Shown: in pieces, positions 1 through 10,732 of the stretch
Layout: each line of letters begins with the position of its first letter
Position numbering within the stretch: the first letter of the stretch is position 1
DNA from: Paraphotobacterium marinum
Lineage (GTDB): Bacteria; Pseudomonadota; Gammaproteobacteria; Enterobacterales; Vibrionaceae
Reading direction: 5' to 3'
DNA: 64,000 bases
Assembly (NCBI RefSeq): GCF_002216855.1
Contig: NZ_CP022355.1
Coordinates: 434,001-498,000, forward strand
Position numbers and translations under genes: made by a program
The notes under the pieces: model-generated
What the model saw: the letters and a program-made list of their open reading frames with translations, nothing else
Databases searched by the model: none
Told to the model about the DNA's origin: nothing

Positions 1-97
1 ATAACTTATATATAGTCACAAAAAGTATGTATAACATGTAATGTATGAATACTAACTGTTTTTATCATAATGTTCATTTATCTTTGAAATGCCATGT

Positions 98-292
98 TTA
101 AATTGAAAAAACCCTTCCTGCATATGGTAGTCTATTTAAAATAATACCTAAGATAAAAGAGCCTATAGTCGCAAGAGCAGCAATAAATAATGTTAAAGCC
201 CATGGGTTCCAGGATACAGCGGGCTGAAAAAAATAAAATAAGCCATTTAAAAATATAAATTGAATTACAGATGCTGGAAAAAAAATCCGAAC
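98..292 (-). pseudogene. Hydrophobic open frame lacking a start, possible membrane-gene remnant
   Basis: An open minus-strand frame of 64 codons ends at the TAA at 98-100. It encodes two hydrophobic stretches: FFPASVIQFIFLNGLFYFF, then, after a polar PAVSWNPW segment, ALTLFIAALATIGSFILGII, ending LNRLPYAGRVFSI. A TGA lies directly upstream, with no usable in-frame ATG. A GTG just upstream would join this frame only if the run of eight T bases there were one base shorter. It follows ssb on the same strand but beyond the ssb terminator. It could be the C-terminal end of a decayed two-helix membrane protein or a chance AT-rich frame. I do not recognise the family. Confidence 0.25.
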
Positions 293-313
293 TCACATGG
301 TTACGGATAAAAT

Positions 314-337
314 AAAAGGCCTGTTAAACAGGCCTTT
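314..337 (-). terminator. Rho-independent terminator of ssb
   Basis: A ten-base stem (AAAGGCCTGT paired with ACAGGCCTTT, three-base loop) lies about 40 bases after the ssb stop. On the minus strand it is followed by TTTTATTTTAT, which fits intrinsic termination of ssb. Confidence 0.85.
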
Positions 338-373
338 ATCAGATTTATCTACATTTTTTGAGTTTGTTAAAGT

Positions 374-889
374 CTAGAATGGAATATCATCATCAAAATC
401 AAATGATGATTCGTCAAAATCTGGCTTATTTTCTTGTTTTTTAGGTGCTGAATTTTCAAAAGAGTTATTTGCTGATGAATTCATACTTTGTTGTTGCATA
501 TTTGGAGAATTAAATTGAGGTTGCTGATTATTAGTTGCCCTTCCTCCAATCATTTGCATAGTTCCATTATAACCCTGAACAACAACTTCAGTACTATACC
601 TATCTTGTCCTGATTGATCTTGCCACTTACGTGTTTGTAATTGACCCTCAACGTATACTTGTGAGCCTTTTTTCAGGTACTCACCTGCAATTTCAGCTAA
701 TTTCCCATATAGAGTTACTCTATGCCACTCGGTTTTATCACGCTGTTCACCAGTGTTTTTATCTTTCCAAGATTCAGAAGTAGCTAAAGTTATGTTTGCT
801 ACTGCACTACCATTAGGTAGGTATCTTACTTCGGGATCACCACCTAAATTACCAACCAGTATAACTTTATTTATACCTCTGCTAGCCAT
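374..889 (-). CDS. ssb: Single-stranded DNA-binding protein SSB
   Basis: SSB coats single-stranded DNA during replication, repair and recombination and recruits partner enzymes through its C-terminal tip. The product is 171 aa, close to E. coli (178). The OB fold spans about residues 5-110, beginning [21 protein letters not shown] Gln/Asn/Ser-rich linker of about 50 residues follows, then the acidic tip DFDDDIPF that binds partners. The start at 889 is chosen because a GGAGAG ribosome site lies five bases upstream and the family begins MASRG; an in-frame ATG twelve codons earlier is less likely. It is divergent from uvrA, as in many gammaproteobacteria. No LexA box is visible in the shared spacer. 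Confidence 0.97.
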   Translation of the reverse strand: MASRGINKVILVGNLGGDPEVRYLPNGSAVANITLATSESWKDKNTGEQRDKTEWHRVTLYGKLAEIAGEYLKKGSQVYVEGQLQTRKWQDQSGQDRYSTEVVVQGYNGTMQMIGGRATNNQQPQFNSPNMQQQSMNSSANNSFENSAPKKQENKPDFDESSFDFDDDIPF

Positions 890-1076
890 ATCTCTCTCCA
901 TCAATAGGTTGTTTGAAAATTTCAATATATTTTAATCAATTTATTAAAAATGCTCAATACTTAATAAATAATTGACTATACTTTTATTTATTTTTGTATT
1001 TATTTTTTTTATATCAAATTATAAGTTTTTATTTTATGATATTGATTATATAAAACATTTAATTTTTGAAAATAAG

Positions 1077-3905
1077 ATGAAATTCATTGAAATAAAAGGT
1101 GCCAAAACTCATAATTTAAAAAATATTGATGTTAAAATACCAAGAAATAAATTGGTGGTTATTACTGGTCTTTCTGGTTCTGGAAAATCCTCTTTAGCCT
1201 TTGATACATTATATGCCGAAGGACAGAGAAAATACGTAGAATCATTATCATCTTATGCTAGACAATTTTTATCTTTAATGGATAAACCCGATGTTGAACA
1301 TATTGAGGGTCTATCTCCTGCAATTTCAATCGAACAAAAATCTACTTCTCATAATCCTCGCTCAACTGTTGGAACAGTTACAGAAATATATGATTATTTG
1401 AGAGTTCTATATGCTAGAGCTGGAGAGGCTAAGTGCCCCAAACATAATGTTGATCTCAAAGCTCAATCGATTACTCAAATGATTGATAAAATACTCGCAT
1501 TACCAGAAAATAAAAAGTTTATGATTTTATCTCCTATTGTGAGAAATCAAAAAGGGGAGCACAAGAAGCTCTTAATGGAACTTCAGACAAAGGGTTTTAT
1601 TAGGGGTCGTTTAAATAAAAATATTCATCCACTAGATGAGTTTCCAGTTTTAAACCCAAAACAAAAAAATAACATAGACATCGTTATTGACCGATTTAAA
1701 ATTAAGCCAGATATTAAAGATAGACTGGCTGATTCTCTGGAAACATGTCTAGATTTATCCTCAGGTATCGCAATTATTGCGGCAATGGATGATAATTCTT
1801 TTCAAGATATAATCCTATCCAACAAATATGCGTGTCCCCTATGCGACTATACTATACCAGAACTTGAACCTAGAAATTTTTCATTCAATAACCCTATTGG
1901 TGCTTGTAATGTGTGCGGTGGGCTTGGAGTAGAACAATACTTTGATCCCGTAAGAATTATACCTAATGATCAATTGTCCATTTCACAAGGAGCAATCAAA
2001 GGTTGGGATAAAAGAAATAGACTCTATTATAGAATATTAAAAAATCTATCAGTTTATTTTAACTTTAGTCTCGACACTCCTTGGAAAGCACTTTCAGAAG
2101 CAACTAAGAATTTGATATTACATGGAACTCAACATGATTCAATTACATTCGAATATGCAAATGATCTAGGCGATATTTCTCTAAAAAAACACAGTTTTGA
2201 AGGTGTTTTGAACAATTTTAAAAGGAGATACAAAGATACTGATTCAATGTACGTTAGAGAAGAGTTATCTAAACTAATTTCATCTAAAGTATGCTCTGCA
2301 TGTAATGGTTCAAGATTAAAACCAGTAGCAGATAATATTTATATCCAAGATTTAACCTTACCCAATTTAGTTAAAAATAACATCAGAGAAAATTACAATT
2401 TTTTCTCAAATTTAAAACTTTCAGGCGAACAAAAAAAAATTGCTGAGAAGTTATTAATAGAAATTATTGATAGACTCAATTTTTTAGTAAATGTTGGCCT
2501 CGATTATATCTCCCTCGCAAGAGGATCAGATACATTATCAGGTGGAGAAGCTCAAAGAATAAGGCTTGCTAGTCAGATAGGATCTGGGTTAGTAGGAGTC
2601 ATGTATGTTCTGGATGAGCCTTCCATTGGTTTACACCAAAGAGATAATCAAAGACTCCTTGATTCACTCTTACATTTAAAAAATTTAGGGAACACGGTTA
2701 TCATCGTTGAACATGACGAAGATGCGATTAGAGCAGCAGACCATATAATTGATATTGGTCCAGGTGCTGGTATTCATGGTGGAAAAGTAATCGCTCAGGG
2801 TGATTTAAATACAATATTAAAAAGTTCGAAGTCATTAACAGCTAAATATTTAAATAACTCTATCCAAATTCAGGCGAATAAAGTAATCAAGTCTATTGAT
2901 AAATCAAAAGTTTTTAAATTAATTGGTGCGACCGGAAATAATTTAAAGGATGTCACACTCGAACTTCCAGTTGGTGTTTTAACCTGTATTACTGGAGTTT
3001 CTGGTTCAGGGAAATCTACACTCATTAATGAAACTCTCTATAAATCTCTTCATTATTTTCTAAATAAGGGTCTTGTAAATGAATCAGCCCCATTCAGAGA
3101 TATCCAAGGAATAGAGTTCTTTGATAAGATAATTGCTATTGATCAGAAACCAATTGGCAGAACTCCTCGATCTAATCCAGCCACCTATACAGGAATTTTT
3201 ACACCCATAAGAGAACTCTTTGCAAGTACTCAAGATGCTAGATCAAAGGGTTATAAACCAGGTAGATTTAGTTTTAACGTCAAGGGAGGTCGCTGCGAAT
3301 TTTGTAAAGGAGATGGATTAATCAAAGTGGAAATGCACTTCTTATCTGATGTATATGTTACGTGTGAAACATGTGGTGGAAAAAGATATAATGAAGAAAC
3401 CTTATCTATTAAATATAAAAATAAGACTATTAGTGATGTTCTTAATATGACTGTAGAAAATGCTCTTTCATTTTTTGATGCCATACCAGTTGTAAAGAAA
3501 AAGCTTCAAACCTTAATGGATGTTGGCTTGAGTTATATTACTCTTGGACAATCAGCAACAACGTTATCTGGAGGAGAGGCTCAAAGAATCAAGCTTGCAA
3601 AAGAACTATCAAAGCGAGACACTGGTAAAACTTTATATATTCTTGATGAGCCTACCACTGGTTTACACTTTCATGATATTAATCAATTATTAAATGTCCT
3701 ACATACCTTGAAGAAAAAAGGCAATACAATAGTCGTGATTGAACACAACCTTGATGTAATCAAAACAGCCGATTGGATTATTGATTTAGGACCAGAAGGC
3801 GGTGAAAATGGAGGAGAAATAATTGCTTCCGGTACTCCTATTGAAATTATAGAAAATGCTCGATCATATACAGGCAAATTTTTAAAAATACACCTTAATA
3901 AATAA
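1077..3905 (+). CDS. uvrA: Excinuclease ABC subunit A
   Basis: UvrA is the damage-recognition ATPase of nucleotide excision repair; as a dimer it loads UvrB at DNA lesions. The 942 aa product matches the E. coli length (940). Visible in order: Walker [10 protein letters not shown] (31-39), the first zinc-finger pairs (CPLC and CNVC, middle of the first half), the ABC signature [12 protein letters not shown] with its Walker B, a second Walker [10 protein letters not shown], zinc-finger pairs CEFC and CETC, a second signature [12 protein letters not shown], and [10 protein letters not shown]. The start at 1077 gives the family N-terminus [17 protein letters not shown]. The frame is open 35 codons further upstream, but that part is low-complexity hydrophobic and not homologous. 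No strong ribosome site is visible. Confidence 0.97.
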   Translation: MKFIEIKGAKTHNLKNIDVKIPRNKLVVITGLSGSGKSSLAFDTLYAEGQRKYVESLSSYARQFLSLMDKPDVEHIEGLSPAISIEQKSTSHNPRSTVGTVTEIYDYLRVLYARAGEAKCPKHNVDLKAQSITQMIDKILALPENKKFMILSPIVRNQKGEHKKLLMELQTKGFIRGRLNKNIHPLDEFPVLNPKQKNNIDIVIDRFKIKPDIKDRLADSLETCLDLSSGIAIIAAMDDNSFQDIILSNKYACPLCDYTIPELEPRNFSFNNPIGACNVCGGLGVEQYFDPVRIIPNDQLSISQGAIKGWDKRNRLYYRILKNLSVYFNFSLDTPWKALSEATKNLILHGTQHDSITFEYANDLGDISLKKHSFEGVLNNFKRRYKDTDSMYVREELSKLISSKVCSACNGSRLKPVADNIYIQDLTLPNLVKNNIRENYNFFSNLKLSGEQKKIAEKLLIEIIDRLNFLVNVGLDYISLARGSDTLSGGEAQRIRLASQIGSGLVGVMYVLDEPSIGLHQRDNQRLLDSLLHLKNLGNTVIIVEHDEDAIRAADHIIDIGPGAGIHGGKVIAQGDLNTILKSSKSLTAKYLNNSIQIQANKVIKSIDKSKVFKLIGATGNNLKDVTLELPVGVLTCITGVSGSGKSTLINETLYKSLHYFLNKGLVNESAPFRDIQGIEFFDKIIAIDQKPIGRTPRSNPATYTGIFTPIRELFASTQDARSKGYKPGRFSFNVKGGRCEFCKGDGLIKVEMHFLSDVYVTCETCGGKRYNEETLSIKYKNKTISDVLNMTVENALSFFDAIPVVKKKLQTLMDVGLSYITLGQSATTLSGGEAQRIKLAKELSKRDTGKTLYILDEPTTGLHFHDINQLLNVLHTLKKKGNTIVVIEHNLDVIKTADWIIDLGPEGGENGGEIIASGTPIEIIENARSYTGKFLKIHLNK

Positions 3906-3936
3906 CTCCCTTTGCAAGGCTTTTAATTGAAACAAC

Positions 3937-3954
3937 GATTATCTAAATAATCGA
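3937..3954. terminator. Possible shared terminator between uvrA and the aminotransferase gene
   Basis: A short inverted repeat (CGATTAT, four-base loop, ATAATCG) sits in the 49-base gap between convergent uvrA and the aminotransferase gene. The stem is A/T-rich and the T-tracts on both sides are imperfect, so it is a weak candidate. Confidence 0.35.
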
Positions 3955-5111
3955 TTAATTTAAATAATAACCTTGCTGCTCCAGTACTTTTTTTATAACT
4001 GAAATACAAGTAATGACATTTTCTTCATTTGTGCCAAACCCCATTAATCCAACCCTCCACGTTTTGCCTAAAAAAGTTCCTAAACCAGAACCTATTTCAA
4101 GATTATAGTCATTTAATAATGTTTGTCTAAATGAGATATCATCAATACCTTCTGGTATATAAATATGATTTAACATAGGTAATCGATAATTTTCATCTTT
4201 CACGACATATTTTATTCCAATAGCATTTAAGTTTCCATTTAGTAACTTGTATGCTTTTTGATGTTTTTCATATAAACGACTCAATCCAATGTTTTGAACA
4301 ACAACTAATGCTTCATGAAGGGCATAAAGCTGATTAACTGGAGCGGTATGATGATAACTTCTCTTTTTTTTAGTTTTTTGATCTGCATCAAGCCAATATT
4401 CACCAAGCAAATTTAAATCTAGAAACCAGCTTTGTACCTTTTCTTTTTTTGAGCAATTTTTTTTAAAGCTTGTTCAGAAAATGTTATAGGTGACAACCCT
4501 GGAACACAAGATAAGCATTTTTGAGAGCCTGAATAAGCTACATCAATCCCCCAAGAATCAACCTCCACTGGAATACCTGCCAATGAAGTTACACAATCAG
4601 CAATTACTAAACAGCCAAATTTTTTTCCAAGTTCGGCAATAGCTTTTGCATCATTCATAACGCCGGTTGACGTTTCAGCATGAACAAAAGCTAAAATTTT
4701 TATTTCAGGATCTCTATTAAGCACCTCCTCAATTGAGGCTAAATCAGTTTGTTCACCCCAATTATTATTGACCTCAATTGGAATTCCCCTACATCTAAAA
4801 ATATTTTCTTTCATTCGTTGTCCAAAAACACCATTAATACATACTAAAACTTTATCTCCAGGTTCAATCATATTCACAAATGCTGCTTCCATTCCTGCGC
4901 TTCCTGGCGCAGAAATGGCAAAGGTTGCTTTATTATCCGTTTGAAATGTATACCTTAAAAGAGTGCTAACTTCTTCCATCATTTCAATAAATAAAGGATC
5001 TAAGTGCCCTATGGTTGGTCTTGATAATGCATGAAGAACTGACGGATAAATTGGAGATGGACCAGGTCCCATCAATAATCTATGTTTGGGGTTGAAGGAT
5101 TTTATTGTCAT
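3955..5111 (-). pseudogene. Class V aminotransferase (serine/alanine-glyoxylate type), frame interrupted
   Basis: This is a PLP-dependent fold-type I aminotransferase of the alanine-glyoxylate/serine-pyruvate family. The upstream part (4419-5111) carries LLMGPGPSPIYPSVL, SAPGSAGMEA, the PLP aspartate region VIADCVTS and the PLP lysine in SGSQKCLS. The downstream part (3955-4410) carries KRSYHHTAPVNQLYALHEAL and the small C-terminal domain GIGSGLG-like segment with TWRVGLMG. Both parts join into a 385 aa protein if one A is added to the seven-base A run (T 4444-4450 on the plus strand). The joined sequence reads QKKEKVQSWFLDLNLLGEYW, as expected. The break sits at A AAA AAG, the dnaX-type slippery heptamer, in the correct phase, so -1 slippage would also restore it. 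It could be a true pseudogene, a sequencing error or a recoded gene. The exact substrate is not fixed by sequence. Confidence 0.85.
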
Positions 5112-5224
5112 ATTATTGCAAACCTGTAATATTTTTTTTATTTAAACATTGACAATACACAAAGAAAGATTATTTTATATAGACTTGGTCAAATACTGTG
5201 ATAAATATAACATTACATATTCGA

Positions 5225-5397
5225 TTAGAAGAGGTGCGTATTTCAGGTAGTCATATTTTTAAAGACCTAACTTTAGTGATGATATGATCAGGGGAAATTA
5301 CGCCGAGGTATTGATTAAATTAGGAATATTGATATCGGCAATGAAGGCTGAATCCTTCATGCTGTCACTTAAGGAATAAAAAGTGTTGAGCTTCTAA
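5225..5397 (+). promoter_or_regulatory. Lysine riboswitch (L box) upstream of lysC
   Basis: This 173-base stretch in the lysC leader carries conserved L-box blocks: AGAGGTGCG near the 5' end, AGGGGAA then CGCCGAGG in the middle, and GGCTGAATCCTTCATGCTGTCACT towards the 3' side. The ends close as a perfect seven-base P1 helix (TTAGAAG at 5225-5231 with CTTCTAA at 5391-5397). In the known family, lysine binding represses the downstream gene. A weak hairpin (AACGA/TCGTT, 5401-5415) followed by ATTTTTAG could be the expression platform, but translational control is also possible. It lies 100 bases before the lysC start. Confidence 0.85.
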
Positions 5398-5497
5398 TAA
5401 AACGAACGATTCGTTATTTTTAGTTTATTATTTTTTAATTCAATTCGAGCTCCATAATTAAATCAAAAAACACTATATTATATAACGGAGATTTATT

Positions 5498-6838
5498 TTG
5501 AATTTAACAGTCGCAAAATTCGGAGGAACAAGCGTCGCGAACTATCAAGCTATGGTTCGAAGCGCCAATATTGTTCTTAAAAACCCTGCAACAAAACTTG
5601 TTGTTGTAAGTGCATGTTCTGGAGTCACAAATATACTCGTTCAACTATCATCAGGAAAAGTGAATGAAGAGTCTTCTCAACATCTTATAAAAAAACTAGA
5701 AAATATACATACTGATATAATTGAGAAAATTTCCACAACATCAGATTTAAATGCAAAGCTAAGTGAACATCTTAATAGCTTAAAACTCTTAGTTGAAGAA
5801 ATAAATAGTCAATATTCAAAAATCCTAGTTGATCAAATTGTTTCTTATGGTGAGGTCTTATCGAGTCTTCTTTTTACCGAAATTTTAAAGGAATTGAAAG
5901 CCCAATCTTATTGTTTTGATGTCAGAAAAGTTATGAAAACTAATAACTCCTATGGCCAAGCTAAGCCTAACCTTGAATTAATTAAAACTCTTACAACATC
6001 TCATTTAAAACCACTTTTGACTGATCACATCGTTGTAACACAAGGATACATAGGCAGCTTTGGAAATACGACAACAACGTTAGGTCGAGGTGGAAGTGAC
6101 TTTAGTGCAGCATTATTAGCTGAGTCTTGCTCTGCTGATGTATTGGAAATTTGGACAGATGTACCAGGAATGTATACAACAGATCCTAGATTAACAAATA
6201 AAGCGCGTCCTATAGAGGAAATAAGTTTTAGCGAAGCATCAGAAATGGCTAATTTTGGGGCTAAAATACTGCATCCATCTACTCTAATACCAGCAATTAG
6301 AAAAAATATTCCCGTATTTATTGGTTCATCTATTAGCTCCAATGAAAAAGGAACATGGATCAAAGAATCAGTTGACTCATCTCCTTTATTCAGAGCTGTA
6401 ACATTAAGAAAAAATCAAACACTGATTACGCTGCATAGCTTAAAAATGTTCCAAGCTTATGGCTTTCTAGCTGAAGTCTTTAATATTCTTGCAAGACATA
6501 AAATATCTGTTGATTTAGTTACCACATCGGAAGTTAAAATTTCATTAACGCTTGATAATTTAAGTACTGCTAATGAAGCTCCAAATATTCCTTCTGAGGC
6601 ACTCAAGGAGCTTGAAGAACTTTGTAAAGTTGAAATTGAACAAAATTATAGTTTAGTTGCTTTAATTGGAAATAGAATTAGTCAAACAAATGGTGCAAAC
6701 AAAAAAGTATTTAATGCACTAAAAGATTATACATTAAGACTTATATGCTACGGTGCTAGTCCTCATAACATGTGTTTTTTAGTTAAAGAAAATGTTGCTA
6801 AAGAGATAGTCAATACTCTTCATAATGAATTATTTTGA
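5498..6838 (+). CDS. lysC: Lysine-sensitive aspartokinase III
   Basis: LysC phosphorylates aspartate, the first step towards lysine, threonine, methionine and diaminopimelate. The 446 aa product is close to E. coli LysC (449). The kinase domain starts with KFGGTSV (8-14) and includes TTTLGRGGSDFSAALLA and EIWTDVPGMYTTDPR. The C-terminal third holds the regulatory ACT repeats (for example TLITLHSLKMFQAYGFLAEV). The start codon is TTG, supported by an ACGGAG ribosome site seven bases upstream and by alignment of the N-terminus. A lysine riboswitch precedes it, so lysine is likely to act at both RNA and enzyme level. metL is absent from the met cluster further along, so this is the only aspartokinase in the window. 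Confidence 0.96.
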   Translation: MNLTVAKFGGTSVANYQAMVRSANIVLKNPATKLVVVSACSGVTNILVQLSSGKVNEESSQHLIKKLENIHTDIIEKISTTSDLNAKLSEHLNSLKLLVEEINSQYSKILVDQIVSYGEVLSSLLFTEILKELKAQSYCFDVRKVMKTNNSYGQAKPNLELIKTLTTSHLKPLLTDHIVVTQGYIGSFGNTTTTLGRGGSDFSAALLAESCSADVLEIWTDVPGMYTTDPRLTNKARPIEEISFSEASEMANFGAKILHPSTLIPAIRKNIPVFIGSSISSNEKGTWIKESVDSSPLFRAVTLRKNQTLITLHSLKMFQAYGFLAEVFNILARHKISVDLVTTSEVKISLTLDNLSTANEAPNIPSEALKELEELCKVEIEQNYSLVALIGNRISQTNGANKKVFNALKDYTLRLICYGASPHNMCFLVKENVAKEIVNTLHNELF

Positions 6839-6859
6839 AAATTAATAATAAAAATACAA

Positions 6860-6894
6860 GGATAATATAAATAACTTACAAATCTATATTATCC
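6860..6894 (+). terminator. Terminator of lysC
   Basis: Ten-base arms GGATAATATA and TATATTATCC are followed on the plus strand by TATTTTTTATT, 21 bases after the lysC stop. It lies between convergent lysC and metH. Confidence 0.7.
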
Positions 6895-6923
6895 TATTTT
6901 TTATTACATCATTAAAAAAAATA

Positions 6924-9900
6924 TTATAAATTTGGATTAATCCATTTTATAATTTCTTTGTCATCCCAGTTCTTTCGTGCTTTATAAGAATCTATTTGAT
7001 CTTTTTGTATTTTAGAAATACTAAAGTATTTGGATTCAGGATGAGAAAAATACCAACCTGATACTGAAGCTCCTGGCCACATAGCTCCATTTTCGGTTAA
7101 CTTCATTCCAGTAGATTTTTCAACATTAAGTAAAGACCAAATTTTGCTTTTTTCAGAGTGATCTGGACATGCTGCATAACCAGGCGCTGGTCTGATTCCA
7201 GTATATTTCTCTCTTATAAGTTCATCGTTATCAAGAGATTCATTGGAAGCATAACCCCAATATTCTCGTCTTACAATCATATGCAAGTATTCTGCAAAAG
7301 CTTCAGCAAGCCTATCGGAAAGAACCTTCAACATAATTAAGTTATAATCATCACCATCTTTCTTATATTGCTCAGATAATTTTTCTTCACCCAAACCAGC
7401 TGTTACAGCAAATGCACCGATCCAATCTTTATTCATTGAATTTTGATTTATGATAAAATCCGAAAGACAATAATTAAATGAATTCTTTTTTCTGTTTGTT
7501 GTCTTAAAAAATTGAGTCTCAATGTTTCAATACTTCTGTCTTCGTCACTATAAATGATAATGTCTTCTTTATCACTATGCGCAGGAAAAAACCAAATACA
7601 CCTGATGTCTTTAAAAGTGAATTCTTTTCAATTAAATCCAACATAGCATTTGCATCACTATAAAGCTTCTGAGCTTCGTTTCCTACCAAAGGATGCTTTA
7701 GTATTTTTGGAAATTTTCCTGATAAGGACCAAGACATAAAAAAAGGAGTCCAGTCAATATATTTTCTTAGAATTGAAATTGACACATTATCTAATACTTT
7801 AACACCCAAAAAATTAGGTACCGGAGGCAAATAATCTTCTTTTATTAAAAATGAGTTTTTCTGTGCTTCTAAAAATGATATGGGTTTATTTTTTGTCTTT
7901 TTATTTAAAATTTGATTTTTAGCAACCTGATATTCAGTATTAATTTTATCTAAAAAAATATTTTTTTTGTTTATTGATAATAGTTCTGAACAGACACCTA
8001 CAGCTTTTGATGCATTCGATACATACACAACACCTTTATCATAATGTTCGACAATTTTAACGGCTGTATGGGCTTTTGAAGTTGTTGCGCCACCAATTAA
8101 TAGCGGAACGCTAAAGTTCCTTCTCTTCATTTCTTTTGCTACAAATATCATTTCATCTAAGGAAGGAGTAATCAAACCACTTAATCCGATAATATCTGCT
8201 TTAATTCTTTCAGCTTCATCTAGTATTTTATCGCAAGGTACCATAACACCCATATCAACAACATCATAATTATTACACTGAAGAACAACAGCAACAATAT
8301 TTTTACCAATATCATGCACATCACCTTTAACAGTTGCAAGTAATATTTTACCTCTTGATTTAACGTTGCTTTTTTCTTCGTGTAAAAATGGCTCTAAATA
8401 TGCAACGGCCTTTTTCATGACTCTTGCTGATTTAACTACTTGTGGTAAAAACATTTTACCTTCACCAAAAAGATCACCGACAATATTCATTCCATTCATT
8501 AATGGACCTTCGATAACTTTTAAGGGAATGCCAAGTAGTTGTCTCATTAATTCGGTATCCTCTTCTATAAAGTCCGTGATTCCATTGACTAATGAATATT
8601 CTAATCTTTTGGTAACATCCCAATGTCTCCATTCTTTTAATTCTTTATCATTTGATTTTTTTTGTCCTGCAAATTTTTGAGCTTCCTCAATTAAAGTTTC
8701 AGTAGCATTTTCATTAAGGTTAAGAATGACTTGTTCAACCTTTTCTTTAAGTTCAGCAGGTAAGTCATCATAAATGGCCAATTGCCCAGCATTGACTATT
8801 CCCATCGTCATTCCATTTTTAATCGCGTGATACAAGAAGACAGCATGTATGGCTTCTCTAACTACATTATTACCTCTGAATGAAAAAGAAACATTTGAAA
8901 CTCCTCCAGATATTAACGCATAAGGTAAATTTTCTTTTATAAAGTGCGTCGATTTTATAAAATCAACTGCATAATTATTATGCTCATCAATCCCAGTTGC
9001 AACAGCAAAAATATTTGGATCAAAAATGATATCTTCTGGAGGAAAGTTGTTATTTATTAGGAGGTTATAAGCCCTTTGACATATCTCAATTTTTCTAGCA
9101 TAAGTATCAGCTTGTCCTACTTCATCAAATGCCATTACAATTACAGCTGCGCCATATAACCTTAAAAGATTTGCTTGACTAAGAAAAATTTCTTCTCCTT
9201 CCTTTAAGGAAATTGAATTAACAATACATTTACCCTGAACACATTTCAATCCAGACTCTAATATTTCCCATTTAGATGAATCAATCATGAATGGGACTTT
9301 GCAAATATCAGGCTCCGTTGCACATAAATTTAAAAACTTAACCATTGCACTTTCTGAGTCAATCATACCTTCATCCATATTGATATCTATGATTTGAGCT
9401 CCATTTTCAACTTGCTCTCTTGCAACAGAAAGTGCTTCCTCAAAGTTTTCTTCTTTTATTAATCTCTTAAATTTTGCAGATCCTGTAACATTGGTTCTTT
9501 CACCGACATTGATAAATAAGGAAGAATTAGATATATTTAAAGCCTCTAATCCAGACAACCTACAGAATTTTGGTTTTTTATTGACAGCACGAGGTTCAAA
9601 CCTTTTTGTCAACTCAGACAGTGCTTTTATGTGTTTTGGTGTCGTACCACAACAACCACCAATGATATTAACTAATCCTTTTTGACACCATACTTCCACA
9701 TATTTGCACATATCTTTTGGGGTCAAGTCATATTCACCAAAGGCATTGGGCAAACCAGCATTTGGGTGAACAGAAACTAAGTTTTCAGAAATATTTGATA
9801 AATTTTCTAAGTAAGACCCTAACTCCTTTGGTCCAAGTGCACAGTTTAAACCAAATGATAAAGGCTCTACATGTCTCAAAGAATTATAAAATGCTTCAGT

Positions 9901-10578
9901 TGTCTGACCTGATAAAGTTCTACCTGAAGCATCTGTAATTGTTCCAGAAATCATTACAGGAAGAGATTTGTTATTCTTTTGAAAGTACTTTTTTAATGCA
10001 AACGCACAAGCTTTTGCATTTAGTGTATCAAAAATGGTTTCAATTAAAATTAAGTCTACGCCACCGTCAACTAAACCTTTTAAAGATTCTGAATAACTTA
10101 CCACCAAGGAATCAAAGTCAATATTTCTAAAACTTGGATCGTTAACATCAGGCGAGATTGAACAAGTTCTATTGGTTGGACCAATGACACCAGCGACATA
10201 TTTTTCGGTATCAATTAACGGATTATTTACAATCCAATTTTCTATACATTTTTTTGCTAATTTGGCAGCCTCAAAATTTAGTTCATAACTCATAGACTCC
10301 ATATCATAATCGGCTAAAGCCACTGAGTTAGAGTTAAATGTATTAGTTTCGATAATATCAGCGCCTGCCTCTAAGTATTGATAATGGATATCATATATTA
10401 GTTCAGGTTGCGTTAGGGTTAAAAGATCATTATGTCCTTTTAAAGATAAATGCCAATCTTTAAACCTATTTCCTCGATAGTCTGATTCATCTAATTTGTG
10501 TTGCTGAATCATTGTTCCCATTGCACCATCAAGAATCAATATTTTTTCTTTAGCCCTCTCTCTTAATTGCTTTTTCAT
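6924..10578 (-). pseudogene. metH: Cobalamin-dependent methionine synthase MetH, frame interrupted twice
   Basis: MetH transfers a methyl group from methyltetrahydrofolate to homocysteine through cobalamin. The main frame (7519-10578, 1019 aa) contains the homocysteine domain with zinc ligands in [10 protein letters not shown], the pterin-binding domain ([16 protein letters not shown]), the cap, and the cobalamin domain with the histidine motif [11 protein letters not shown]. The reading frame then breaks at two six-base runs (A 7586-7591 and T 7486-7491, plus-strand coordinates). Adding one base to each gives a continuous 1218 aa protein (E. coli 1227) that includes the reactivation domain with RPAPGYAACPDHSEK and GASVSGWYFSHPESKYF. 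The protein therefore looks complete apart from these indels. If they are real, the adenosylmethionine-binding reactivation domain is lost and the enzyme would lack repair after cobalamin oxidation. Confidence 0.9.
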
Positions 10579-10598
10579 AATCTCAGGTAGACCACATA

Positions 10599-10622
10599 AG
10601 TTAGCATTCTAGAATGCTAACT
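10599..10622 (+). repeat. Perfect 24-base palindrome upstream of metH
   Basis: A perfect palindrome with half-site AGTTAGCATTCT and centre CTAG lies 20 bases before the metH start. On the plus strand it is followed by TTTTTTA, so it has the form of a plus-strand terminator, yet the nearest plus-strand gene upstream is lysC, 3.8 kb away. On the minus strand it lies in the metH leader or promoter, where it could be an operator or a leader hairpin. Confidence 0.6.
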
Positions 10623-10660
10623 TTTTTATAGACTTTAATCAATTTTTTTAAAAAACTAAT

Positions 10661-10708
10661 TAAAAAAAACCTTTCTAATCTCTCAATATTTTGAGACTAG
10701 AAAGGTTT
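10661..10708 (-). terminator. Strong terminator of the acetoacetate decarboxylase gene
   Basis: The outer arms AACCTTTCTA/TAGAAAGGTT (10 bp) and inner arms TCTCAA/TTGAGA (6 bp) form a long hairpin. On the minus strand it is followed by eight T bases, 25 bases after the stop codon. Confidence 0.9.
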
Positions 10709-10732
10709 AAAGTTAAAATTAACTTTGATATT

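Noticed and set aside
972-1076. Upstream extension of uvrA by 35 codons
   Set aside because: The added residues are low-complexity hydrophobic and absent from the family, whose N-terminus begins at the ATG at 1077.
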